DNA of 64,000 bases from NCBI GenBank assembly GCA_003279565.1, contig QCHN01000002.1, positions 62,001 through 126,000 on the forward strand, in the 5' to 3' direction. Each line of letters begins with the position of its first letter. Positions within the stretch are counted from its first letter, which is position 1. Below are positions 25,399 to 33,175 of the stretch, piece by piece. Both the position numbers and the translations under genes were made by a program. The notes beneath the pieces are model-generated. The model searched no databases. It had not been told where the DNA came from and saw only the letters and a list, made by a program, of their open reading frames with translations. The DNA comes from Prochlorococcus sp. AG-402-C09. Its GTDB lineage: Bacteria; Cyanobacteriota; Cyanobacteriia; PCC-6307; Cyanobiaceae.

Positions 25399-25779
25399 GT
25401 GATCAAAAAAGAAGGTCTGGGTTGGAGAATAATTAGAGATTCATCAAGAGATAACTTTTCCACGCTTATAGGAGGAGAAAATTGGGCAATAGAATTAAAT
25501 AAATCTGAGTGGGAAAATCTAGTTAAGGTAGTAATAGATTTGTCAGATCAATACAAATTAGTTAAAGATCAATTAATGGGTGATGAGGATATAACTTTGG
25601 AATTAGAACGTAGTCCCTGGTTGGCAATTTTGAAAGGTGATCAATATGGATGGAGCCTTAGATTGATCTTGAGTGCTAATGGTCTATTAAATCGAGGGGC
25701 AGAGGTCTATTGGCCTAGAGATGTGACTAACCATGTTGCTAATGAAATGAGAATAATGTGGGATTCAGGCTATTTGTGA
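25399..25779 (+). CDS. DUF1818 family protein
   Basis: 126 residues, tryptophan-rich (GLGWRIIRDSS, ENWAIELNKSEWENL, SPWLAILKGDQYGWSLRLIL, AEVYWPRD). This pattern fits DUF1818, a cyanobacterial family of unknown function with a small alpha/beta fold. Directly after rpoZ without a spacer. No membrane segment or signal peptide. Confidence 0.82.
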   Translation: MIKKEGLGWRIIRDSSRDNFSTLIGGENWAIELNKSEWENLVKVVIDLSDQYKLVKDQLMGDEDITLELERSPWLAILKGDQYGWSLRLILSANGLLNRGAEVYWPRDVTNHVANEMRIMWDSGYL

Positions 25780-26083
25780 GAGAACTTAACTAAAAGTTTT
25801 TCAATTTTTTCCCCAAATCCAACTGGATTTAACTCACATCTTTTCCACAGGATTAATGCGATTAATTAAGCTCATACTATTTGCTGTGGAAAAAAGTTAC
25901 GTTTGATCATTTGAATTCAGCTATTAAATAATTCTAATGCTAAAGATAAGTAATTCTTATGATTTATGTCGGAAATCAGTTGGGTGCTTGATCTGAGAAT
26001 GAGACGGTCCGAGAAAGTGCTTTTTACAGATTTGATTTTGATAGTAATTTGCGGATGGATTAAATCTTTTAAAAGCCTCTTAA
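25780..26083. other. Intergenic region with paired DnaA-box-like sites
   Basis: 304 bases without a gene. TTTTCCACAG at 25841-25850 and its exact reverse complement CTGTGGAAAA at 25884-25893 flank 33 bases; TTTTCCACA is the cyanobacterial DnaA-box sequence. A degraded third copy (TTTTCCCCA) lies at about 25807. The right part (25990-26040) is GC-richer and should hold the promoter of the DUF2811 gene. Nothing else is recognisable. Confidence 0.5.
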
Positions 26084-26347
26084 ATGAATAATTTTGATTT
26101 CACGGAAGCGAAAAGCTCTATTCATAGTTCTGAAGTTTTGGAATCTGAGGAAACAATTAGTTTTCAAACAGAAATACCGAAGCAAATTCAACAAGCGATG
26201 AAGGTTTATATCGAAAAACATCCAAATTGGGATCAATACAGACTTTTACAAGCTGCGCTTGCAGGGTTTCTGATCCAAAATGGTATCAGTTCAAGATTGA
26301 TAACACGTCTTTATATTGGGAACATGTTTGGTTCTCATTCCTTTTGA
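26084..26347 (+). CDS. DUF2811 family protein
   Basis: 87 residues. Residues 25-87 (ISFQTEIPKQIQQAMKVYIEKHPNWDQYRLLQAALAGFLIQNG) match the cyanobacterial DUF2811 family, predicted helical and perhaps DNA-binding-like in outline, but of unknown function. The N-terminal ~25 residues are variable and acidic. It ends one base before the convergent EVE-domain gene ends. Confidence 0.8.
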   Translation: MNNFDFTEAKSSIHSSEVLESEETISFQTEIPKQIQQAMKVYIEKHPNWDQYRLLQAALAGFLIQNGISSRLITRLYIGNMFGSHSF

Positions 26348-26348
26348 A

Positions 26349-26822
26349 TTAATTTTTTTTGAGCTTTTTGAGAAGATCTAAAGCGATATTTTTATTAATT
26401 GGCATGATTGATAGCCTGTTACCTTTCCGAACTACAGTTAGTTCTTCAGACGTATAAGTTTCAGATAGCTCCTTTAAAGTAATCATATTTTTAAATTCAC
26501 AGATAAATTTAGTCTTCACGCAATCCCAACGAGGATTATCTCTCTTTGACTTTTTGTCAAAATACTTTGAGCTTTCATCAAACTGAAATGGGTCGATTAA
26601 CTCTGTATCAATAATTTCCATTAGGCCAACTATTCCAGGGGGCTTAGTATTTGAATGATAAAAAAAAGCTTGATCACCAATTTTCATTGACCTCATAAAG
26701 TTTCTAGCTTGATAATTTCGAATTCCATCCCAGAGAGTTTCCTCTTCCCTCTGTAAATCTCTAATACTGTAAGCATCTGGCTCACTTTTCATTAGCCAAT
26801 AGTTAAGCTCCTTTGGTGCCAT
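26349..26822 (-). CDS. EVE domain protein
   Basis: 157 residues. The YWLMKSEPDAYSIRDLQREEETLWDGIRNYQARNFMRSMKIGDQAFFYHSN segment is the hallmark of the EVE (thymocyte nuclear protein 1-like) fold, related to PUA/YTH domains that bind modified nucleotides in DNA or RNA. The domain fills the protein. Cellular target in cyanobacteria unknown. Convergent with the DUF2811 gene. Confidence 0.9.
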   Translation of the reverse strand: MAPKELNYWLMKSEPDAYSIRDLQREEETLWDGIRNYQARNFMRSMKIGDQAFFYHSNTKPPGIVGLMEIIDTELIDPFQFDESSKYFDKKSKRDNPRWDCVKTKFICEFKNMITLKELSETYTSEELTVVRKGNRLSIMPINKNIALDLLKKLKKN

Positions 26823-26920
26823 GGGATTTTAGTGATATTGAGATGTGTGGATGCTGCCTGTTTGGCTTGATATTCTAACTATCATCTCTCTAGCTTATTT
26901 CAATCCAGTTTTTATAACTC

Positions 26921-27066
26921 ATGGCTAACAGATTGCAATTGCCAAAAAATTTTAAATCCCCAGGACCGAAAAAAACTTATCTTCCACATATTCTTTAGGA
27001 AAAGCTCGCTATGAACGTCACCATCTGATTGATGGCTCATCATACTTAAAAATCCAAGAACTATGA
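26921..27066 (+). pseudogene. Small gene with an apparent -1 frameshift
   Basis: Frame A begins at ATG 26921 and reads MANRLQLPKNFKSPGPKKTY... to a TAG at 26996-26998. The overlapping frame, entered by stepping back one base at the CTTTAG, continues as LGKARYERHHLIDGSSYLKI... to TGA at 27064-27066, with no start codon of its own. Together they would give a ~49-residue basic protein. The second frame's TGA overlaps the ATG of the next gene (ATGA), which supports that it is, or was, translated. Inactivated gene, sequencing error or programmed frameshift cannot be told apart here. Confidence 0.4.
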
Positions 27067-27251
27067 CTTCTGAATTTTCTGGGAGTGTGTTTTTAAGAAA
27101 GGGATATAAAGCAGTTCTTGCAGAACCTGCAACCCTTGAGAAGCCTTATTCGGAGACAGGTCAATTTCATACAGAGCATGAACTCCTTCCTAGACCTATA
27201 TGGTTTAAGGGGAGTAGGGATAGAGGTTTAAGAGGAGATGTCGCAGCCTGA
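27063..27251 (+). CDS. Hypothetical small protein
   Basis: 62 residues: FSGSVFLRKGYKAVLAEPA, then a polar middle and LLPRPIWFKGSRDRGLRGDVAA. No membrane segment, no recognised family. Basic C-terminus suggests nucleic acid or ribosome contact only as a guess. Its ATG overlaps by four bases the TGA that closes the frameshifted gene upstream, which suggests coupled expression. Weak ribosome binding site. Confidence 0.55.
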   Translation: MTSEFSGSVFLRKGYKAVLAEPATLEKPYSETGQFHTEHELLPRPIWFKGSRDRGLRGDVAA

Positions 27252-27389
27252 AACTAAGATTTTTGTATTCAGAATAAGGGTTATTAATAGCTAATTCAGG
27301 CAAGAAAAATGTTGCGTTATAGGAACACTAGTTAGTTGTATTTTAATCTTTACAAGTGATGTCTTTTTCTCTTTATTATTAATTTGCTG

Positions 27390-28139
27390 TCATTTATGTT
27401 TATCAAGCTGGTTTAGAAATTTTCTACTTCTCTCATGCCTAGCATTAGAAAAGAAAATATTTGGAGGAGAAGTTTCTATAACTTTACCTGAATCCATGAA
27501 TAACACTTGATCACTTACATCTTTAGCAAAGCCAATTTCATGTGTTACTACAACCATTGTCATTCCTTGCTCAGCCAGTCTTCTCATTTCATCGAGTACT
27601 TCGTTGATTCTTTCTGGGTCAAGTGCACTAGTGGGTTCATCGAATAAAAGTAATTCAGGCTTTAAGGCTAATGCTCTAGCTATGGCTACTCGTTGCTGTT
27701 CTCCACCGCTAAGTTGACTTGGATACTTTTTGGCATGAGAATCTATTCCCATTTGACTCAAGAGATACATGCCATATTCTTCAGCTTCAATTTGACGACG
27801 TTTTTGCACATGAACTGGTGCAAGAGTGATATTTTCAAGGATTGATAGATGAGGGAATAAATTAAATTGTTGAAATACCATGCCTACTCTTCTTCTTATT
27901 TTTTGTATTTTCCTTTCGTCATGAGAGGAATCAACTTTTATTCCTAAAATATCTAGTTCTCCTTTATCAAAAGTTTCAAGACCATTAAAAGTTCGAATCA
28001 GAGTACTTTTCCCTGACCCTGAGGGGCCCATGACTACTAGGACCTTCCCTTGATCAACTGTAAGAGAAACATTGTCAAGAGCGCGCAATCCTTTTGTGTA
28101 CGATTTTGTGAGATTCTTCGCAATAACAATCGGTTCCAT
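27390..28139 (-). CDS. Polar amino-acid ABC transporter, ATP-binding protein
   Basis: GlnQ/AapP-type ATPase, 249 residues. Walker A GPSGSGKST at 38-46, signature LSGGEQQRVAIARAL, Walker B LLLFDEPTSALD and switch histidine VVTHE are intact. Last gene of a four-gene transporter operon; 6 bases after the permease gene. The full set (binding protein, two permeases, one ATPase) corresponds to the AapJQMP/BztABCD arrangement for general L-amino acid uptake; in freshwater cyanobacteria the related system is NatFGH-BgtA. Confidence 0.93.
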   Translation of the reverse strand: MEPIVIAKNLTKSYTKGLRALDNVSLTVDQGKVLVVMGPSGSGKSTLIRTFNGLETFDKGELDILGIKVDSSHDERKIQKIRRRVGMVFQQFNLFPHLSILENITLAPVHVQKRRQIEAEEYGMYLLSQMGIDSHAKKYPSQLSGGEQQRVAIARALALKPELLLFDEPTSALDPERINEVLDEMRRLAEQGMTMVVVTHEIGFAKDVSDQVLFMDSGKVIETSPPNIFFSNARHERSRKFLNQLDKHK

Positions 28140-28145
28140 GAATTA

Positions 28146-29180
28146 TCAGAAATTAGCTTGATTAATGGTCATTCTTTGTTCAAGATGTCTTGCAAGAACA
28201 GCCATTATTGTACAAACCATCCAATAGACGCTCGCTAGCCAAACATAAACCTCAATATATTGACCGATAAATTCTGGATTAGCCAGGATACTTCTACCAA
28301 CACCTAGTAACTCCACTAATCCTAAAATAGCCATTAACGATGTATTTTGAAAAAGTCCAATAAATTGATTAGTGAGAGCAGGTAATGCAATACGTAAAGC
28401 TTGAGGTATTAATATCAATTGAATGATTTGGTATTGATTAAGGCCAAGACTATTTGCCGCCTCTGTTTGAGTGTAAGGAATTGACTGTAGTCCGCCACGA
28501 ATATCTTCCGCTATGTAGGCTGAGACAAATAGAGTAAAAGCAAAGATAGCTCTCCAAACTCGATCAATTTCTATTCCAACTGGAAGAAATAAAGGTATTA
28601 ATAGTTGACCAAAGAAAAGCACTGCAATAAGAGGAATTGCTCTCATGACATCTATATAGATTGAACTTAGCTTCTTAATCAACGGTAATGAGCTCTGTCG
28701 ACATAGTGCTAACACTATTCCAAGAGGTAATGATAATAATGAGCTGCAAACAGTTAATAGTATGGTTAGAGTTAACCCACCCCAATGTCTACTCATTATA
28801 GGTGATAAGCCAAGTCCACCATAAAGTAAATATAGACCCAAGGGTATTGACCCTACCCATGCTATTGGTAGATTTTTACGTAGCCATTTCCAATCAGGGC
28901 CGCAAAGAGTAAAGATGCTGAGTAGAAGAAGACTAATAATCCAAATAGCAGGTCTCCATTGTTCCTTTGGTGGAAAGCTCCCAAATGCGTATAAAGGAAG
29001 ATTCGATATGACAGCTTTCCAGTTTGCCTTAAATATGAGCCATTCAAAAGTATAAAAACAAGCTACACCAATAAATAATATAATCAGGAAAGTAATAACA
29101 GTGTTGAATAAATTCGAAAATAAAGTCTTTCTTAGATGCTTAAAGCAAATTATTATAGAATTTATATTAATATTAAACAT
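28146..29180 (-). CDS. Polar amino-acid ABC transporter permease (AapM-like)
   Basis: 344 residues with about eight hydrophobic segments, long N-terminal part of AapM/BztC type, and the C-terminal binding-protein-dependent transport domain. The EAA loop SLGLNQYQIIQLILIPQALRIALPALTNQFIGLFQNTSL, which contacts the ATPase, is clear. Three bases after the first permease gene. Substrate specificity cannot be read from sequence. Confidence 0.92.
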   Translation of the reverse strand: MFNININSIIICFKHLRKTLFSNLFNTVITFLIILFIGVACFYTFEWLIFKANWKAVISNLPLYAFGSFPPKEQWRPAIWIISLLLLSIFTLCGPDWKWLRKNLPIAWVGSIPLGLYLLYGGLGLSPIMSRHWGGLTLTILLTVCSSLLSLPLGIVLALCRQSSLPLIKKLSSIYIDVMRAIPLIAVLFFGQLLIPLFLPVGIEIDRVWRAIFAFTLFVSAYIAEDIRGGLQSIPYTQTEAANSLGLNQYQIIQLILIPQALRIALPALTNQFIGLFQNTSLMAILGLVELLGVGRSILANPEFIGQYIEVYVWLASVYWMVCTIMAVLARHLEQRMTINQANF

Positions 29181-29183
29181 GTA

Positions 29184-30083
29184 TTAACTGTATTTTTGTG
29201 ATTTTAAAATTAATCTATTTATGATTTCCATGGTATTAGTTATCAATAAATTTAATAGCAAGAAACTAAAAAGCAATATAATAAAACATTCAATAGCTCT
29301 TCCTGTTTGATTTGTAATAGTATCATTAATTGCGTATATATCTGAATATCCAACAGCTATTGCCAGAGTGCTATTTTTAGCAAGATTAAGATATTGACTG
29401 GTTAATCCTGGAATAATTGCTGGTAATGCTTGTGGAATTATTATACGAATAAGTCCTTTGCTTTCTGAAAGTCCTAAACTCCTAAATGCCTCCCACTGCC
29501 CTCGAGGAACAGAAAGAATGCCTCCACGAATAACCTCTGCTATGTAAGCACTAGTAAATATACTAAGACCAATTAATAATGCTAGGAACTCCGAGGAAAA
29601 AGTTAATCCTGAAAACTCTATTCCTTGATTTGAAAGGTTAAATATATTTTTGATTTGGATAAACATATTATCTTTTAAACCTAAAAATCCAACAAAATAC
29701 CAAAACATAAGTTGAAGTAATAGAGGCGTTTGTCTGATTACGGTTATGTATCCAGCCGAAATGAGACCTAGTAATGAGTTTTTACCAGTTCTTGCAAAGC
29801 CTATTAGAGTTCCCAAGAAAGTAGCCAATATTAATGATGAGACAATGACTTTGAGGCTGTTGAGCCAACCTATAAATAATGCCCAAGCATAACTATCTGA
29901 GGATGTATAAGGTAAGGGATGTTCCGCTAAAGCAAAACTTGCTGGTTTAAAAAGCCAGCTAAAATTAAAACCAAGACCTGTTCTTAATAGATTTATTGTT
30001 AAATTATTAATTAATATTCCAATCAAAATAAATAAGAAAATACAAATTCCAAATTGCAACAATATTTTTTGATTTGTTTTCAT
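29184..30083 (-). CDS. Polar amino-acid ABC transporter permease (AapQ-like)
   Basis: 299 residues, about six membrane helices. The EAA loop FRSLGLSESKGLIRIIIPQALPAIIPGLTSQYLNLAKNSTLAIAVGY is typical of the His/Glu/Gln/Arg/opine permease subfamily. Pairs with the adjacent permease to form the membrane channel. 18 bases downstream of the binding-protein gene. Confidence 0.92.
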   Translation of the reverse strand: MKTNQKILLQFGICIFLFILIGILINNLTINLLRTGLGFNFSWLFKPASFALAEHPLPYTSSDSYAWALFIGWLNSLKVIVSSLILATFLGTLIGFARTGKNSLLGLISAGYITVIRQTPLLLQLMFWYFVGFLGLKDNMFIQIKNIFNLSNQGIEFSGLTFSSEFLALLIGLSIFTSAYIAEVIRGGILSVPRGQWEAFRSLGLSESKGLIRIIIPQALPAIIPGLTSQYLNLAKNSTLAIAVGYSDIYAINDTITNQTGRAIECFIILLFSFLLLNLLITNTMEIINRLILKSQKYS

Positions 30084-30101
30084 TCAAGTAATTAATTGTT
30101 T

Positions 30102-31148
30102 TTAGTTAAATGGTGGTGAAATATGTACACCTCCTTTGTTGTGTAGTTCATTTAGTCCTCTTGGAATAGGTACTTCGCTATTTTGTCCTAAATGTCTTTC
30201 ATAAATCTCTCCATAATTGCCAGTAGAGCGAATTACTTTAACTACGAAGTCATTACTAAGACCAATTTTTTCTCCTAGTCCTCCATCAATACCTAGAAAT
30301 CTTCTTAAAGGTTTTAATTGTGGATTATTTTTTGCAATTTGTACTTTTTCATCAATATTTGACTTTGTTATTCCTTGCTCTTCAGCTGATATCAATGAAA
30401 AAACAATCCATCTCATTGCATCTGCGAGTTGTTGATCTTGACCATCGGAGGCTGGAGCAAGCGGCTCCTTGCTTAAAACATCATCAAGAATAATATGTTC
30501 TTTTGGGTTCTTAAAACCTGATCGAGCCGCTGCTAATTGTGAACGATCAGAAGTCATGGCTGAACAGCGACCCTGTAAATAACCAGCAACCACTTGATTA
30601 AGATCTTGATATTTTATTGGTGTATAAGGCAGTGAGATACTTTCAAAGGCGTCATTGATATTTTGCTCTGTAGTTGTACCAGAACCTACGCATATAAATT
30701 TATTTGCAAGATCATTAAGACTATTAATATTACTTTCCTTTTTGACCATCAGTCCCTGACCATCATGAAAAACAACTGGTGCAAAAGTTAATCCATTACC
30801 TCCTAATGAATCTCTACTTAGAGTAAAGGTGGTATTCCTTGATAAAAGGTCAATCTCACCAGTTTTAATAGCTGTGAATCTTTCTGCTGCAGTTAAAGGT
30901 CTATATTGGATTTTTTCTGAATCTCCTATAATTGCAGCAGCAAATGCCTTGCATATATCGACATCGAGTCCTTGATAACTACCATCACTTTTCAGAAAAC
31001 TAAATCCAGGAATTTTTCCACTTACTCCACAAATCAACTCATTTCGATTTTTTATTCGTTTAAGTCGAGAACTATTGTCTTGAGTTGTTGTCGCACAGCC
31101 AGCTAATAAAGTTGCTAGTACAACCATTGCTGAAAATAATCGACGCAT
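30102..31148 (-). CDS. Amino-acid ABC transporter substrate-binding lipoprotein (AapJ-like)
   Basis: 348 residues. Signal peptide with lipobox LLAGC (lipidated Cys18). The family-3 solute-binding fold is shown by LICGVSGKIPGFSFLKSDGSYQGLDVDICKAFAAAIIGD, RNTTFTLSRD and IKYQDLNQVVAGYLQGRCSAMTSDRSQLAAAR, the last typical of the general L-amino acid AapJ/BztA group. First gene of the operon; the promoter should lie in the long gap beyond 31148. Allows mixotrophic amino-acid uptake, a recurrent trait in Prochlorococcus. Confidence 0.93.
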   Translation of the reverse strand: MRRLFSAMVVLATLLAGCATTTQDNSSRLKRIKNRNELICGVSGKIPGFSFLKSDGSYQGLDVDICKAFAAAIIGDSEKIQYRPLTAAERFTAIKTGEIDLLSRNTTFTLSRDSLGGNGLTFAPVVFHDGQGLMVKKESNINSLNDLANKFICVGSGTTTEQNINDAFESISLPYTPIKYQDLNQVVAGYLQGRCSAMTSDRSQLAAARSGFKNPKEHIILDDVLSKEPLAPASDGQDQQLADAMRWIVFSLISAEEQGITKSNIDEKVQIAKNNPQLKPLRRFLGIDGGLGEKIGLSNDFVVKVIRSTGNYGEIYERHLGQNSEVPIPRGLNELHNKGGVHISPPFN

Positions 31149-31587
31149 AAATTTCTTTGAGCATTAAATTTGATTTTCGCTAGATTTTTCTATTTCCTAG
31201 GCAATTAAAGAAAATCTTTTACTTTTTCTTCATTGAAAGTTGTGATTTAAAAAAGCTTGCTAGCTGCAACTCCTAAGCATTTTGTGAGTCTAAATCTATT
31301 TCTAAAGATAGAAGATTTATCTTTATATATAAATAAATACGTAAAAATCACGCAGATCAATTCCTGTTACTTGAACTTGTGTTTTGTTTGCTCTTCATTG
31401 GCCAATCATTGATTTAATATCTATCAAATAGTTTGTGTGTGAAAACGGGAGTTAAAAAAATTTTGGAATTTTTCTAAATATAAATACAGGGATTCAACTT
31501 ATTGAATAGGGTTCCAAAAGTTGATGTATTTATAAAAGAGTATTTTCGATGAACAAGATCTTTGTCTTTTATGCATTTAATCTATTC

Positions 31588-31701
31588 TCAACACTCTTGA
31601 TCTATTGCTAACTGCTCTTCAGTATTGAAATCACCTGTACTTTCAAGCATATGACATATAATATCTGACATCGTTCCCTCGACAGATTGATATAATGACA
31701 T
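31588..31701 (-). CDS. Possible 37-residue acidic protein
   Basis: ATG at 31701, stop TGA at 31588-31590. The peptide begins MSLYQSVEGTMSDIICHM and ends in an acidic region (GDFNTEEQLAIDQEC). Balanced codon use and a mix of hydrophobic and charged residues look like a real small protein rather than chance, but no ribosome binding site is clear and I recognise no family. Confidence 0.4.
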   Translation of the reverse strand: MSLYQSVEGTMSDIICHMLESTGDFNTEEQLAIDQEC

Positions 31702-31956
31702 TTGCTAAAAGTAGCTAATCCAAATTATCTTCTTATAACAGGTCGTATACCTCCAAAATTTTTGCTATGAGTTATTTTCATGTTTATATGAATAAATATA
31801 TGTCCTCATCTGATTACTATGTAAGCATCTAATCCTTTTTGAATAGATATATCTATCAAAAGTAGTTGAATTTCATTTGATCTTAATAATAGACAAACCT
31901 TAATTCATGCCCTTGACTTTTCCATTGCTTGGCATGAGATTTATTGACATTAACTG

Positions 31957-31977
31957 TAAAAGTTGAATCAACTTTTA
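31957..31977. repeat. 21-base palindrome
   Basis: TAAAAGTTGA - A - TCAACTTTTA: two perfect 10-base arms around a single base. Too tight for a normal hairpin, so more like a protein-binding dyad. It lies about 80 bases before the 96-residue gene at 32058. Confidence 0.5.
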
Positions 31978-32057
31978 TTACATTAAAATTCCTTTGCTAT
32001 CTGTCTTGCTTGAGAATGGAAAATATGGATCCCTAATACGATTTCCAATATTTAGGT

Positions 32058-32348
32058 ATGAGAAATTCCAACACAAAAAAAATAATCAGAGCTTTATTAG
32101 TAATTGCTTGTCTTGTGTTCTCCTTATTTATTGCTCTTTTAATTAGTATTTATCTTATAGTTGATCCTATTATCTATTGGCTTGCATCAACTGAGGGCGC
32201 AAGAATATTTATAGGCTGCGTTATCTCTTGGTTAGGAGTATCGACACTTTTTGATTTGTTTTACAAGCGTTATAGGCGTTACAAAAAATTGAAAAGGTTT
32301 AATGCACTTAATATCCCTTATCCTCGAACGTTTAGAGGCAGGAAATGA
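32058..32348 (+). CDS. Hypothetical membrane protein
   Basis: 96 residues with two membrane segments (about 9-32 and 46-66) and a strongly basic C-terminal tail (YKRYRRYKKLKRF... RTFRGRK) expected on the cytoplasmic side. No family recognised. Convergent with the DUF805 gene, whose stop is adjacent. The basic tail could bind RNA or acidic lipid, but this is speculation. Confidence 0.65.
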   Translation: MRNSNTKKIIRALLVIACLVFSLFIALLISIYLIVDPIIYWLASTEGARIFIGCVISWLGVSTLFDLFYKRYRRYKKLKRFNALNIPYPRTFRGRK

Positions 32349-32714
32349 TTATTTTTCAGAGGAAGGCTGGGCAAAAATATAAAGATTGTAGAAAGGAATA
32401 AATGAACAAAATGCCCATAAAACTAAGTTTTCCTTACCTATATCTCTCAGCCTTCTGATTAATAAAGCTATAAAAACTAGAAAAGATGGAATGCTGTACA
32501 AATAACTCCAGTCGTATCCTTCAGCGATTGTATAAAAATCATTTGGATCATTAGTGAAGTTGTTATTAGATAGTATTGAAACCACAGCTCCTATTAATCC
32601 ATCCAAGATAAAAAAGTGCCAAAAAGGTATTCTACTTGTTCTATCTTTGTAATTAAAAATCTGACTCCAAGCTAAAAAGTAATTTGAAAGAACCCTATCT
32701 AAAAAATTCATCAT
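32349..32714 (-). CDS. DUF805 family membrane protein
   Basis: 121 residues. FNYKDRTSRIPFWHFFILDGLIG near the N-terminus and LLIRRLRDIGKENLVLWAFCSFIPFYNLYIFAQPS near the C-terminus are the DUF805 hallmarks (R..R..FW and RRLRDIG). About three membrane helices. Function unknown. Its stop abuts the stop of the convergent 96-residue gene. Confidence 0.82.
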   Translation of the reverse strand: MMNFLDRVLSNYFLAWSQIFNYKDRTSRIPFWHFFILDGLIGAVVSILSNNNFTNDPNDFYTIAEGYDWSYLYSIPSFLVFIALLIRRLRDIGKENLVLWAFCSFIPFYNLYIFAQPSSEK

Positions 32715-32790
32715 TATTCTAATATGTATGAATAATTATCTAAGATCCTAATCACAAAAGGCTCTAAAGTTTTTTATCTTATAAAAGGAA

Positions 32791-33003
32791 ATGTTGAAAC
32801 CTATATTTCTCATGGCTCTATCTGTTTCTCTTATGTCTCCGATGGTAGTTAATTCTGATGATCGAATTTATGAAACGAAAAATATTTGTGGTCGATACTA
32901 TGCAGCCGAAATTAACGGTGGTGATGCATCAAGGTTATTAGGCTTAAAAGATTCTGGCAGGGTCAGCTCAAGAGTAGAGCAGTACTGTAATTTCTTTCGT
33001 TAG
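32791..33003 (+). CDS. Small secreted protein
   Basis: 70 residues. Signal peptide at 1-20 (hydrophobic FLMALSVSLMSPMVV), then a short mature part with two cysteines (ICGRYY and EQYCNFF) that could form a disulfide outside the cytoplasm. The gene is preceded by AAAGGAAATG. No family recognised. Confidence 0.65.
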   Translation: MLKPIFLMALSVSLMSPMVVNSDDRIYETKNICGRYYAAEINGGDASRLLGLKDSGRVSSRVEQYCNFFR

Positions 33004-33175
33004 GTTTATTGATGATGATTTTTCGCGTGCATTCCAATTTCTTGTTTCTGAGTTATGTAAACTTTCGGCAGAGCCTTTTTTATTAATTACACGTTCAAAA
33101 GTTGAAAAAGATCGAGAGGACTAAGAGGGTATTATTTATGAGTTAGCTTTAGTTATGGATGTGAGGACTTAAGCT

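Larger units (their letters stand above)
31149..32057. other. 909-base gap with few coding signals
   Basis: AT-rich interval upstream of the amino-acid transporter. It should carry that operon's promoter. It contains one plausible short minus-strand gene (31588-31701, separate entry) and a 21-base palindrome at 31957-31977. The rest shows only very short frames with no coding character. Gaps this long are rare elsewhere in the window and mark the beginning of the loose small-protein region. Confidence 0.5.

Noticed and set aside
31149-31400. NtcA site (GTA-N8-TAC) for the amino-acid transporter
   Set aside because: No site with correct spacing could be found by eye near the likely promoter.
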